From Portunus trituberculatus (taxonomy: Eukaryota > Arthropoda > Malacostraca > Decapoda > Portunidae): 64,000 bases of DNA. Below, one piece after another: positions 1 through 10,296 of this stretch. A program made the position numbers and the translations under genes. Location: contig NC_059304.1 in the NCBI RefSeq assembly GCF_017591435.1, positions 15,938,893 to 16,002,892 of the forward strand, given 5' to 3'. A model generated the notes under the pieces. That model saw only the letters and a program-made list of their open reading frames with translations. It was not told where the DNA came from and did not search any database. Within the stretch, counting starts at the first letter, position 1. Each line of letters starts with the position of its first letter.

Positions 1-29
1 CATACATTTGGCTGAAGAACTTCTCTAAC

Positions 30-210
30 CTTGCCAAGGGTTGAAAAGGAGAGCTTGAACAGAAAGGTGAGGCAGGCAACTAAACTCATGCCTCGTTCAG
101 TCACAGTTTCCAGGTATTTGAGGATGAAAAACCACACTTGTGATGCAGTGTCCAACAGCAGGAACTGGAAGCCTGCACTTGTAATCTGCATGTTGTCTGA
201 CTCTCCACTG
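30..210 (-). CDS. GTF2H4: GTF2H4 (TFIIH p52) coding exon 5
   Basis: Fifth recognisable coding exon of the p52 subunit of transcription factor TFIIH, used in RNA polymerase II initiation and nucleotide-excision repair. On the minus strand it follows an acceptor (ttacag) and ends at a donor (AAG|GTTAGAG). It reads openly through ITSAGFQFLLLDT, then VWFF, and ends LSFSTLGK, which are among the best conserved stretches of animal p52. Its first base completes a Ser codon begun by exon 4, so the phase fits exactly. The rest of the gene (helical C-terminal half and XPB-contact region) must lie left of position 1. Confidence 0.93.
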
Positions 211-960
211 CTGTAAAAAAAGAAGTTTTAAACATAAAGAAGTAAAGTAAAATATTTCAATAATCACTTAATTTGAAAAATCTATATTTTGATTTGAATT
301 TACACTGTCTGCTTTTCTACTCATTTTTTTCATTTTCTTTGTTTACAGTATCACCTAAAGAATGTTCTATTAAAAGTTGCATAAATAAATGAAGGTACAG
401 ATAGCAAAGTGACAGAAAAGTTACTTTCTGTACGAATATTACTTAGATAGTAAGGTAAGGAAACACTTAACACTACACTTATACACATATTCACATCCGG
501 CAACCACACCTACCCACAATCCTCAGAAGGTTTGCACCCAGACCGAGGAGAGGATACACACATCCGAGTTAGCCAGGACTGTTTTGTCTCCTGTAGTCGG
601 TTAAAGAACAATACACGTGTTGACTGTCTCCTGGACTTTACTTCAAGCCCTGTGATACTGTCAGCTCCACTAACACATGCGGATTCTTACATAGGGCTCT
701 GTGAGATCCCATCTGCATGGCCCAGAACATGGCGCAGTGAACAGCCCAGAATACTTTCTATAGTCAGTTAAAATGTCACTTAAGAGTTCTGCGAATAAGC
801 CTACAAATGTTTGGGTAAGGAGATAAGAAGGCTCTTCTCTAACGGTGACTTTCTTGGGAGATGCTCTTAAATGAAGTGAAGCAGCAGAAATAATAGAAAG
901 CTTGAGTCTAAGTGTGAGATGAAAGAAAATCAAATACTTTGTAAGGTAGAACAAAACAGA
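211..960. other. GTF2H4 intron 4, left part; nothing recognised
   Basis: AT-rich intronic sequence with no convincing open frame, RNA gene or repeat I can name. The short open frames here lack family motifs. Confidence 0.5.
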
Positions 961-1636
961 GGAAAAGTTACAAAGACTGGTGGATCAACTGGATGTAAAA
1001 TGCAGGAGAGTTGGTCTGAAGATTAACATCAGTAAAACTGATGTAATGGGAGTGACCAAGAGAAAGGAACAATTGAGGGTGAATGTGGATATAGGTGGTC
1101 AAGCAGTGAAGCAAGTTAGATCACTCAGATACTTAGGAAGTTTGGTGAATGAAGATGGAAGATGTGATGCAGAAATAAATTTGAGAATTGGAAAGGAAAA
1201 AGATAATTTTGGGCAAATGAGATTAATTCTGACAAAGTTTGAACACTGGGATCCAGCTGAGAGTTACATGATGTTGTACAGTTGTGAAACCTGGACTGTT
1301 AGTAGAGAAATGAAGAAGAGGCTGGAAGCAGTGGAAGTGTGGTTCATCAAAAGAATAATAAGAGTCCCATGGATGGCAAGAAGGACTAATCAGGTGTTGC
1401 ATATGGCTGGCACAATGAGGGTGTTGATGACCGTGGTGAGAAGGCAGCAGCTTGGGTATCTGGGACATGTTTTGAGGAGAGGGTGTGGAGAGAGACTGCC
1501 TATTAGGGATGATGGAAGGGAGGAGAGCACAGGGGAAATAGAGGGTGAAGATGATGGGATGAGAGAAGATAGACAAAGTAGTGAGCTGACTGGAAACAGA
1601 AAAGTTTGCCACTCCATTGTTGCCAACGTCAATTGA
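961..1636 (+). pseudogene. RTE-like LINE reverse-transcriptase C-terminal fragment
   Basis: Open stretch starting near GLKINISKTDVM and continuing with RYLGSLVNEDGRCDAEI, YSCETWTV, RLEAVEVW and LGYLGHVLRR. These are hallmarks of the region after the catalytic palm in RTE-type endonuclease/reverse transcriptases of invertebrates. The palm with YADD is absent, and a piece between LTKF and LYSCETW appears deleted compared with the usual spacing, so this is a dead 5'-truncated copy. It lies antisense within intron 4 of GTF2H4. Clade assignment is by motif memory only. Confidence 0.7.
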
Positions 1637-2068
1637 TATGGCACTGTGGTAAGGTAAGGTAGTGAATGTCATATTTCCAATTACATATGTATTTTCAGAC
1701 AAAAAGATAAGCTGCTCAGACTCCATAACTTAATAACTATCTTCTAGCAGCATAAGCATAATTATAAGTTCAGGCCAACCATTAATGTATGTTGATAAAT
1801 GTGACAACTGAGTTTTAACCATTAAAACCTTGTCTTACAAACTGATGCATATTAAATACTTAAGACTTCATTTTCAGTTTTCACAATTGTGTCTGTAGGA
1901 AGCAAGGGAAGTGTCATAAAGATGCATTGTTTATGAACTGTTTCTCATAGTCTGAATGCTTCTACAGCGTATTCTGTAAAAAAATATACAAAACAGAAAT
2001 GTATTGATCATTCTTAGGAACAGATATGTAACTTTAAACCTATGACCACCACTGTTAAGTGATCTCAC
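1637..2068. other. GTF2H4 intron 4, right part; nothing recognised
   Basis: Sequence between the RTE-like fragment and exon 4. No feature beyond the splice donor context is visible. Confidence 0.5.
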
Positions 2069-2257
2069 CTTTCTATAAGCCCAGCATGAAGCAGTGTCCT
2101 CATAGCATCACGTGAGATTGCCTTTTGTCCCCGTCCTGGCTGGACCAAAAACTGTAACACACTCTCCCAGCGATCCATGGCATACTTGTCCAGAAACTCC
2201 ACATTCCTTTGGTGGGGATCTGAATCAAGTGTGGCTGACATGGTCCATGGCGTCCCT
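2069..2257 (-). CDS. GTF2H4: GTF2H4 (TFIIH p52) coding exon 4
   Basis: Minus-strand exon between acceptor gttatcag and donor AG|GTGAGATC, 189 nt. It encodes GGTPWTMSATL followed by FLDKYAMDRWESVLQFLV and LLHAGLI. This matches the p52 block that in human reads around SLDKYAEERWEVVLHFMV. The first base joins the GG left by exon 3 to give the expected run of glycines, and the end leaves two bases that are completed in exon 5. The phase continuity on both sides makes the assignment firm. Intron 4 (211-2068) carries an RTE-like retrotransposon fragment in the opposite orientation. Confidence 0.94.
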
Positions 2258-2522
2258 CTGATAACAAAACACAAAAAGTCAACAATACACATCACCCTTA
2301 TAAAGTTGGACAAAAATAAGTAAAAAATGATATACAAATACTACTGATATTCTAGTTTCAACTCTGACAAACTTCATATTCATTGCTTTCCTTTTTCCTT
2401 TGTCATTCAATTCCAAACACTTTATGTAACAATATAACTGCAATATAGGAAATCTTATAAAATTTCCTATATTTTCCCAAAGCATAAAATGTTACAGTAA
2501 ATTTTCCAACGACGCCTTTCAA

Positions 2523-3157
<635 letters not shown>

Positions 3158-3310
3158 CCTCCTAACATGGCCACCTTGAGGTTCTCTCGGAAAGTAGAGC
3201 TCAGTCTGATGGCCATGTTGCCTTGTTGGTCCTTTACCTCCTGCCAGATACACATGTCCAACAGGACTTGTGTTCCCTGTCGGTGCTCGGCTGCAATGTC
3301 TCCCACATCC
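3158..3310 (-). CDS. GTF2H4: GTF2H4 (TFIIH p52) coding exon 3
   Basis: Minus-strand exon, 153 nt, from acceptor acccaacag to donor GG|GTGAGTC. The phase-2 reading gives DVGDIAAEHRQGTQVLL, then an IW pair, then STFRENLKVAMLGG. This corresponds to the human segment around NPIFRQNLRIALLGGG. The other two frames are not p52-like. The exon starts with one base completing a codon from exon 2 and ends with two bases completed by exon 4. Confidence 0.93.
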
Positions 3311-3526
3311 CTGTTGGGTCATGGTAGACATTATATAATGTAAAACTGTAAACAAAGAAATTTAACATCAGTAAAATATAGACACTCTGCTGATGAGCCA
3401 TGTTATTCAATACATTCACTACAACATCCAATGTCCACTTCAATATCCACAATATCAATTGAAGTGTAAACTGAGGTCTATTTTTTAATTCAGATCTATA
3501 TCAGCATGTTTTCAAGATCTACTGGC

Positions 3527-3634
3527 CTGCCAGGGTCATGCTGAGGGATCCACGATGCCAGCAAGACCTGACCAACTGGCTTGTTGACAAACAGTAGCCG
3601 CAAGATGAACTGTCGACTCAGCGCTGGAAGCTCC
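3527..3634 (-). CDS. GTF2H4: GTF2H4 (TFIIH p52) coding exon 2 (3' end uncertain)
   Basis: Minus-strand exon starting after acceptor tttgacag. Its first G completes the Arg codon left by exon 1, then ELPALSRQFILRLLFVNKP follows, matching human [20 protein letters not shown]. The 3' boundary is unclear. Exon 3 needs a phase-2 donor. The fitting choices are a GC donor (AG|GCCAGT, the end given here, retaining IPQHDPG) or an upstream TC|GTGGAT, which would give a family-like length. The nicer-looking CCA|GTAGAT at 3522 breaks the frame. Exon identity is secure; only its last ~30 bases are in doubt. Confidence 0.85.
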
Positions 3635-4395
3635 CTGTCAAAGGAGGAAAAGATTTTTATATATGGAAGCATATTTTTCTATTTCTGTCCAGAATATCTA
3701 ACTAATGGAAGTATCTCATCATGGGAATGTTCTGAAATCCTACTGAAATGGTGACAATATAAACTGGCCAGGCCCAATACAATGATTTTTTTTTCATATC
3801 AAGTATTTTTGCCAATCAAAATTTCTACTTAAGATGCTAGCCTGGGGGATCAGTTGAGAATGGGATCTCAGCCTCAGTTTAATTTATGGCACCTGAAATG
3901 CACTCAATAGATGTAAAGAAGCAGTGTGTATTCGTACTATGTGTAGTGGTAATTTATGAACAGTGTGTTACATTAAAAAAGCCACCTGCCCAATATATAA
4001 AAAAAATGCAGATACAGGCCATGAAACTTCTGTAACCATTTTTGTAATAAGACCAAGCATGATATTTTAAGTTGAAAAACTAATTGCAAATCATGTGACT
4101 GACAAGAATGAACTTTCATTGATAACATTCCTATAGTATCCAGTCCCATGACTCATGAATGACACGACTCTTAGCCAAGGAATGAACACAGCAAATCAGT
4201 GAAATTGTTGAAGTACACATCCAACATTGTTCTTGGGATACGTTAGCTTAGGCTAGGTTATATTAGTTTAGGTTGGTAGTATCTTGTTTTATAAAAGATG
4301 GGAAACTGGCCAATGACAACAAAAACCAATAAACAAAAAGATCACTTAGATGCCAGTTCCCATGCAGGTCCAAAGGTGTTAGGCAAAAGAATGGG
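3635..4395. other. GTF2H4 intron 1, distal part; nothing recognised
   Basis: AT-rich sequence with a few degenerate TTAGG-like words around 4248-4284 but no coherent feature. Confidence 0.45.
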
Positions 4396-4605
4396 ATAAA
4401 TGTCTTGCAATCTTCCTTTTAAAGAAGTCTATGTCATAGGTTAACAGAAATACTGAAGCAGGTAGGGAGTTCCAGAGTTCACTAGTGAAAGGGATGAATA
4501 ACTGAGAATACTGATTAACTCTTGCATCAGAGAGATGGACAGAATAAGGGTAAGAGAAAGCAAGAAGTCTTGTGCAGTGAGGCCCCGAGAGGAGTTTGAT
4601 TAGAT
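4396..4605 (-). mobile_element. Old 3' fragment of the poly(A)-tailed jockey-like LINE family
   Basis: Shares long stretches with the 3' part of the LINE at 52763-54633. Shared pieces include aagtcataggcaggtggaaa-like sequence, then gagttccagagttta, taactcttgcat, agatggacagaat, and tcttgtgcag followed by a gaggccgc-type end. No open frame survives. Sister fragments lie at 11420-11665 and 20455-20740. Confidence 0.75.
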
Positions 4606-4988
4606 TAAATTACAGCAGTTTCATTAGATTGGTTAGTTGGTAGTGCATAACACCACCAGCTGGCAGTGACAAGCAAGTGGTAGCCAAGATCACTGGTAGT
4701 GAGATGTAGGCACAAGTTGAAAAAGACAACTTGAAAACTAGCCATTTGCAGCAAAAATTAGGTACAACATTAATCAATTTACTACTTCGCTCACCAGAAA
4801 AACACAAAATTGTTGCTTGAGTGAAACTAAATTCAGATAAATTTCATATATGAAGGTAAATTTCCCTAGATTTTTAAAACTTATTTGCCACCCACTCACC
4901 ATCCCCCTTGTCCTCCCAAAAAAATTGAATGGCTTCAGGTTCTCAAGCTTAATGTGGAGATAGGGAGTGAGGATGGGGAGGCGTGAAC

Positions 4989-4996
4989 ATATCGCT
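4989..4996. repeat. Left 8-bp target-site duplication of the MULE element
   Basis: ATATCGCT directly before the element's left end. The same eight bases follow the right end at 10105-10112. Confidence 0.75.
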
Positions 4997-5002
4997 TTAC
5001 AG

Positions 5003-5118
5003 TCCATCCGCCCCAGTGACGATGCACCCCAAGTCCATTCGCCCCGTAAGTTGGGGCGCATCTACTCGTGGGGAAGTTGATGCGCCTCAGTGCGCCCCAC
5101 AGCCAAGTCATTGCACCC
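5003..5118 (+). repeat. Left terminal inverted repeat of the MULE element
   Basis: GC-rich block rich in gcgcccca words, in strong contrast to its AT-rich flanks. It is the reverse complement of 9962-10080 with scattered mismatches. The repeat also holds smaller internal inverted copies of ggggcgcat-type words, so it could fold on itself. Confidence 0.88.
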
Positions 5119-5219
5119 CACTCTCATGTTTGCATATAAGCATATATCGGATCAATGGCTGAACAATGTAGTGGTTATGATTTTACATTCTGTATTTCTT
5201 TATCACAAATAATGGCCTC

Positions 5220-5223
<4 letters not shown>

Positions 5224-5298
<75 letters not shown>
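5224..5298. repeat. (CA)n microsatellite
   Basis: Uninterrupted CA dinucleotides, about 37 units, inside the MULE element near its left end. Confidence 0.98.
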
Positions 5299-5299
<1 letters not shown>

Positions 5300-5579
5300 T
5301 AATGATCTTGGCAGACTATATTAATCTTTGTTTACATTTCAGAGCCAACATCAACAAATCATAAGAGACAATATAAAAGGAGACAAGGCAAGATGAAAAG
5401 ATTAAAAATAATAGAATACTATACAAATATTGTAAAATAGTAAAACCGTAAGCATTTAATACAGTATAGTAAAATAATATGGTAAAATAGTAAAAATATA
5501 AGGATTTAATATAAAAGTAGTAATTGCATAAGCACGTCATAAAAACTTCTAAGTAAAAAAGAGACAAAAGATAAAAAGA

Positions 5580-6979
5580 TTAAAATGGCACAAAATGTGA
5601 ACATTCGGCAAGTAGCTGCATTGGTGACAGATCGTCATTACTGTACCTATCCCAGCAATTGTACAAACGGGCATGGAGTGTCCTATATGATTTTCTTTGG
5701 AAGTGCTCAATTTTTCTGTCAGATGCTAGCTTCATTGTCATATCAACATCTTCCGCTTCTTGTTTTAAAAGGGAAGTTAGGACATAGAAAGGTAACTGGC
5801 TTTTGCCCGTGTGACTGTTAAGGCGGTGATGCCACCCTTCCATATCATTGTTGGTTCTAACATTTTTCTTTTAGACACTCCAGGTAGCTGGGGGAAAGAT
5901 AGTGGATGTGATCCACTGGTTGCAAATGTACGCAACAAGAGTAATTAGGTTAGGGGTAAGGGCTATGCTGGAAATAAGTTTGTCAAATGTTGCAATGATA
6001 TCTTCATATGGCAGGTATGGAAGAGAAAGCAACTTCTTTATGAATCTGTGTGTACCAGAGTCTTGGCGATAAGCAGCTTGCAAGCCATGGACCTGCACTT
6101 GTCGCCATACTGCCTGGGCCCAGTGAAATCCGCAGCCGTGAATGGTCACTGTGGGAATCACCTTTGGTATGGCTCGCCACATCGCATGCTCATAATCGAT
6201 AACGACATGCTCCACAGCAACAGTATCTGCTAAATCGACAATACCTTGGAGCACATGCTTATAGTCCCTTTTCTTACGGGAAGACATGAGACAAAATAGG
6301 AGAAGGACCTGTTTAATAGAGTCTCCGGATTTTACAAAGCCGTGAATGGAAAAAAGTTGGTAAAACGGCTTTCGTACCACTTTGAATATCGAATCTATAA
6401 ACCAATGTCGACATTTGAAAAGGATGTCTAATTGAGCAGCAGTAGCAAAGATGAGATGACGATTGTCATGCACATGAATATCATTTTGTAGAAAATCCTG
6501 GCCAATAAAATCAATGTCCAGTGTAAAACACAAGTCTGTTGGATCACTAGGGCGTTCCTTTTGTCAGTGTCAATTGGCAGTACCTGCAAGATGTGCAGGC
6601 TTCGATAGATTTGGATAAGGTTTTGATGTGTCCAAATGTTTCCTCATCGCCATTGATACTATCTCCCCTGCTGGTTTGAAGATATTGGTGCATGCCTCTT
6701 CCATCACAGCAGCTCGGATTTGATGCACTGTAGTTATGTTGGGTTCGGCAGGATGACAGTGTTCAGCGTTGCCAGGTATAAAGCTGTTTCCGACCCGTTT
6801 TACTGTTGCACGACACATTACAGCACTTCGAGACCACTTGCAACACTGCCAGTCAACCGATCCATTCTTGTTTTTTCGCTTTACATTATAGGAATAACCA
6901 ATAGAGTTTGTTAGCTTTGGATGTCTCTGGCGGGATGAATTTTCAACAATAGTCCATGTTGTAACATTGTCCACATCAT
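5580..6979 (-). pseudogene. MULE transposase exon 3: FLYWCH zinc finger plus MULE domain, three nonsense codons
   Basis: One frame on the minus strand carries a FLYWCH finger (GYSYNVKRKNKNGS, VDWQCCKW, CRATV, EHCHP). The MULE transposase core follows: IDSIFKVVRKPFYQLFSIHG, then DYEHAMWRAIPKV, then GCGFHWAQAVWRQVQ. The family's C-terminal segment RTNNDMEGWHHRLN ends it. The frame is interrupted by two TGA codons near 6565-6572 and one TAA at 5871-5873 just before the RTNND block, but no frameshift is seen. The exon start is the acceptor gatgtag|AT, in phase with exon 2. The protein would cut and move the element in the nucleus; as written it is broken. Confidence 0.85.
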
Positions 6980-7028
6980 CTACATCCATAGGGGTAGGGT
7001 CACACAGTGAATGATGCAGAATATCAGT

Positions 7029-7030
<2 letters not shown>

Positions 7031-7121
<91 letters not shown>

Positions 7122-7192
7122 GGTTATGGAATGAAGGGGAGATAAACAGGATGAAGAGGAGATAAGAATGTGTGTGTGTGTGTGTGTGTGTG
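7031..7192. repeat. (GA)n and (TG)n microsatellites in the MULE gene intron 2
   Basis: A (GA)n run at about 7031-7119, a short unique spacer, then (TG)n at about 7169-7192. Confidence 0.95.
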
Positions 7193-7200
7193 TTAACATT

Positions 7201-7578
7201 GATTATGAATAGACAATTCTACTTTGTGTTTGAATAACATGTCGATGTTTGGATTTCACTTGATCATTTCGAGCTGATGGTGTGATTATGAATAGACAAT
7301 TCTACTTTGTGTTTGAATAACATGTCGATGTTTGGATTTCACTTGATCGTTTCGAGCTGATGGTGTGATTATGAATAGACAATTCTACTTTGTGTTTGAA
7401 TAACATGTCGATGTTTGGATTTCACTTGATCGTTTCGAGCTGATGGTGTGATTATGAATAGACTTTGTGTTTGAATAACATGTCGATGTTTGGATTTCAA
7501 AATGGTGTGATTATTACAATTCTACTTTGTGTTTGAATAACATGTCAATGTTTGGATTTCACTTGATCGTTTCGAGCC
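7201..7578. repeat. 83-bp tandem repeat, ~4.5 copies, in MULE intron 2
   Basis: Units begin gattatgaatagacaattct and end tttcgagctgatggtgt, starting at 7201, 7284, 7367 and 7450. The fourth has a deletion near agactttgtg, and a fifth partial copy runs from about 7510. The first three copies are almost identical, so the expansion is recent. Confidence 0.93.
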
Positions 7579-7759
7579 GAAAAGATTTTAAAAGATTTCG
7601 ACCACTGCCTAAGATATCATCAAATATCTTTTTTCCTATTTTTTTTTATTGCTTGTAAAATATATTTAGTTACATTATGATAAAGATATAGGAAAATAGT
7701 GGTACTCTTCAAAATACATTAGATTTTTGGCTGAACGAAAACATACGGACAAGTACTAC

Positions 7760-7804
7760 CTTCATGTTCTACTGCAGGTGGCGATAGTGGCGGCAGGTAC
7801 GGAT
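7760..7804 (-). pseudogene. MULE transposase exon 2 (45 nt)
   Basis: Small minus-strand exon proposed from phase. Acceptor gtattag|AT completes a codon left by exon 1 (giving D), then PYLPPLSPPAVEHE is read, and donor GAAG|GTAGTA leaves one base that exon 3 completes. Both junctions keep frame, which supports the model. It is a proline-rich linker between the PHD-like and FLYWCH fingers. Not confirmed by transcript data. Confidence 0.55.
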
Positions 7805-7814
7805 CTAATACATT

Positions 7815-7817
<3 letters not shown>

Positions 7818-7870
<53 letters not shown>
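7818..7870. repeat. (GA)n microsatellite in MULE intron 1
   Basis: Uninterrupted GA run between proposed exons 1 and 2 of the transposase gene. Confidence 0.97.
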
Positions 7871-7874
<4 letters not shown>

Positions 7875-7922
7875 ACTACAAATATAACATTATCGAATAA
7901 TTGGTTGAAATACCAACAGTAC

Positions 7923-7992
7923 CTGTGTTTTGTTGGCAATTACTGCAGTACCAATGTACGTCAGCCAACTCCCCACGGTTCATCCTTCTATA
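7923..7992 (-). pseudogene. MULE transposase exon 1, downstream part (PHD-like finger end)
   Basis: On the minus strand this reads YRRMNRGELADVHWYCSNC, then QQNT, and ends at donor CAG|GTACTG. The closing WYCSNC supplies the last cysteine pair of the PHD-like finger whose beginning lies at 9704-9841. The intervening 1.7 kb is a LINE. Both parts read in the same frame once the LINE is set aside. Confidence 0.75.
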
Positions 7993-9705
7993 GAGTTTGA
8001 TCTGCCGCCGTTTTGTCCCCTGGACATTAAATTACACTCCATTGCCTTTAAGTCCTCCGAAATCTTAAGATATCTTAATGAGTTAGACTCATTCGGGGGT
8101 TGTGATCCTTTGGGTTTTCTGCCTCTTTTTTACAAAAAGATTGCTTCTCCTCTCGCTCCAAAATTGGCAGTTATTTTTAGAGCTCTTTTTCGTAAGGGTT
8201 CTTTTCCGGTATGCTGGCGTACTGCAAATGTTACCCCTATTCCAAAGGGATCTTCATCCTCCATTCACCCCGGTGACTATAGACCCATTTCCATAACCCC
8301 GGTGTTATCTAAGATTTTTGAGCGCCTGCTGGCCAAGCGTCTCAATCGTTTTTTAGATATTAATAATTTGTTGCCATCTAGTCAGTTTGGTTTTAGAAAA
8401 GGTCTCAGTACTTCTGATGCTCTCGTTTGCATAACGCACGACATGCAAGCTGCCCTTGATGCTGGTCATGAATCTAGAGTAATTTCACTTGATTTTAGTT
8501 CTGCATTTGATCGTGTTAATCATAGAGCCCTTTTATCGAAAGTTAGATCTATTGGTATTGGTGGCCGCGTCCATCAAGTTCTGTCAGAGTTCCTAACGAG
8601 TCGAAGGCAGCGTGTGACTGTTGATGGCTGCCTTAGTTCTTTTAGTCCAGTTGTATCCGGTGTTCCGCAGGGAAGTGTTCTGGGACCTCTTCTTTTATTA
8701 TTTATACATCTGACATGTGGTGTGGGATTGAATCTAATATGGTTGCTTATGCTGATGACACCACTATATATGCGACAATTCCTTCCCCACAGGATAGGCA
8801 GAGAGTCGCTAATGTACTCACTCAAGATGTTTCAAGGATTCTGTCATGGTGTGATCGGTGGGGTATGAAACTGAACCCGAGTAAATCCCATAGTATGGTT
8901 ATTAGCAGATCAAGGACACCTTTCCCAGTTCACCCTGATATTGTTGTCAACGAAGTACCTATTCCTAATTGTTCGTCTCTGAAGTTACTCGGAGTCACCC
9001 TTGATCCCAAACTTACTTTTGAGTTGCACTTGCGTTCACTTGCATCATCAGTCTCATGTAAAGTTGGTTTGTTACGCAAATGTAGGCGGATATATTCCTC
9101 TGATGATATTGTAAGAAATTGCTTTTACTCTTTCATACTGCCTCATTTTGAATATTGTCACTCTGTGTGGATCTCTGCAGCAGAGTCTCACTTAAAGCTT
9201 TTAGATAGAGCATTCAACCAGATTAAATTTCTTCTTCCTAATCTTGAGATTAATCTTCGGCATCGTCGTTTGGTTGGATCATTGTCCTATTTCTTCAAAA
9301 TCATGTCTAATTCCAACCACCCGTTGCATTGTCATTTGCCTGCCCCTTCACTACCAGCACGTGCTACAAGACAATCCTTGATCATGAATGACCGTTCCTT
9401 GTCTGTGAATCGATGTAATACTTCACAATTTTCCCGGTGTTTTATCCCAGTATCTGCTAGACTCTGGAATACAATTCCCAACGAGATTGTTAATTCTAGT
9501 AACATTGAAGCATTTAAAAAACGTGTGAATACCTTTCTTCTCTCTGAACTCACTACCTCTTAGATCTCTACCAATCTTCCTATTCTGTTGTTCATTCCTG
9601 TTACTTCCTTTCACTTATCGGTGAGGTGCCGCCCACTGGGCCTTTGGGTTTATGCAGTTATGCTTTCCAGTGGGTCGCCTTCATTGACCTCATAATAATA
9701 ATAAT
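7993..9705 (+). mobile_element. 5'-truncated jockey/CR1-type LINE inserted in the MULE exon
   Basis: The plus-strand open frame covers most of a reverse transcriptase. It shows NVTPIPKG, DYRPISITPVLSKIFERL, SQFGFRKGLSTSDAL, VISLDFSSAFDRVNHRALL, GVPQGSVLGPLL and, after a frameshift, YADDTTIYA. Palm, thumb and C-terminal region follow (LLGVTLDPKL, LPHFEYCHSVW, SARLWNTIPNEI). The frame break is near 8690-8710, within LLLFI. It ends with a stop at 9561-9563, a ~130-bp 3' UTR and an (ATA)n tail at about 9691-9705. The 5' end is truncated inside the linker before the palm, so the copy is dead on arrival. Confidence 0.88.
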
Positions 9706-9841
9706 ACTGAAGCTGACTTACACCTGAGTTGCATGTACGGTGTTGCCATGTAAAACAGATTTCACACTGCAGTGCTTGCTGCCTTGGCCTTACTTCATTA
9801 AAGCAAACGATACAGCGGTATGTTGGCAGAGCAGTCGCCAT
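9704..9841 (-). pseudogene. MULE transposase exon 1, upstream part with start codon (PHD-like finger)
   Basis: The minus-strand ATG at 9841 begins MATALPTYRCIVCFNEV, then CEICFTWQHRTC, then GVSQLQY. The C-x2-C, C-x2-C, H-x2-C arrangement and the QHRTC motif are typical of the N-terminal finger that precedes FLYWCH and MULE domains in invertebrate transposons. The frame then runs into the (ATA)n tail of the inserted LINE. Its continuation is at 7992-7923. Confidence 0.8.
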
Positions 9842-9961
9842 GATGGAAGTGAAGCTATAATGATATTTGTACTAGAAAGTAACCTAATTTGGTTGCTTCG
9901 AATTGTTTCAAATTATTCGTTCATCCATTGATCCGAAGTATACTTATTTGCGTTTTAGAGT

Positions 9962-10080
9962 TGGGGCGCAACGACTTGGTTGTGGGGCGCACTGGGGCGC
10001 ATCGACTTCCCTATTAGTAGTTGCGCCCCAACTTACGGGGCGAATGGACTTGGGGCGCATCGTCACAGGGGCGGATGGAC
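9962..10080 (-). repeat. Right terminal inverted repeat of the MULE element
   Basis: Inverted counterpart of 5003-5118, holding acttacggggcgaatggact and ggggcggatgga at the outer edge. Confidence 0.88.
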
Positions 10081-10104
10081 CTGCTACCAACGTATCACCC
10101 TGAA

Positions 10105-10112
10105 ATATCGCT
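10105..10112. repeat. Right 8-bp target-site duplication of the MULE element
   Basis: ATATCGCT, identical to 4989-4996, immediately after the element terminus ...ccctgaa. Confidence 0.75.
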
Positions 10113-10180
10113 CTGCATTTTTTCCCCGCGGGATCCTCTGCCTCTCCCTGAGCAGCAGCCTAATCACATACGCCTCTGAC

Positions 10181-10296
10181 CTGAAGACAGCCAGGCAGGT
10201 GGCTGGGTGGTTGTACAGCCGGTCCAGAGTGTCCTTGCTCAGCGACTTGAGGTATTCCTGCAGGTTTTTACAAGTGAGGGTCTGCGGGCCGTACAT
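10181..10296 (-). CDS. GTF2H4: GTF2H4 (TFIIH p52) coding exon 1 with start codon
   Basis: First coding exon of the TFIIH p52 subunit, a core TFIIH component that anchors and stimulates the XPB ATPase in the nucleus. It reads MYGPQTL, then CKNLQEYLKSL, then LDRLYNHPATCLAVF. Human p52 has CRNLQEFLGGLS and LDRLYGHPATCLAVF, so identity is unmistakable. I place the start at the ATG at 10296; the codon before it is GTG. The exon ends at a phase-2 donor (TTCAG|GTCAGA) only 77 bp from the end of the MULE transposon (element 4997-10104) that fills intron 1. Exons 1-5 all agree in phase. The gene diverges from the CUB gene, which starts at 12451. Confidence 0.94.

Larger units (their letters stand above)
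4997..10104. mobile_element. MULE-type DNA transposon with ~120-bp inverted terminal repeats
   Basis: Sequence at 5003-5118 reappears inverted at 9962-10080. Shared words include tccatccgcccc at the outer edge, aagtccattcgccccgtaag, gcgcccca and acttggctgtggggcgcact-like inner parts. Outside these blocks the two ends differ in length (6 bases left, 24 right, as if the left tip lost about 18), yet both abut the octamer ATATCGCT, a likely target duplication. Inside, on the minus strand, is a three-exon transposase gene with a MULE domain. Duplications of 8-10 bp are usual for Mutator-like elements. The element lies entirely within intron 1 of GTF2H4 and is itself invaded by a LINE. Confidence 0.85.

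Noticed and set aside
670..954. 94-residue minus-strand frame as a further GTF2H4 exon
   Set aside because: No p52 similarity, and exons 4 and 5 already join in phase without it.
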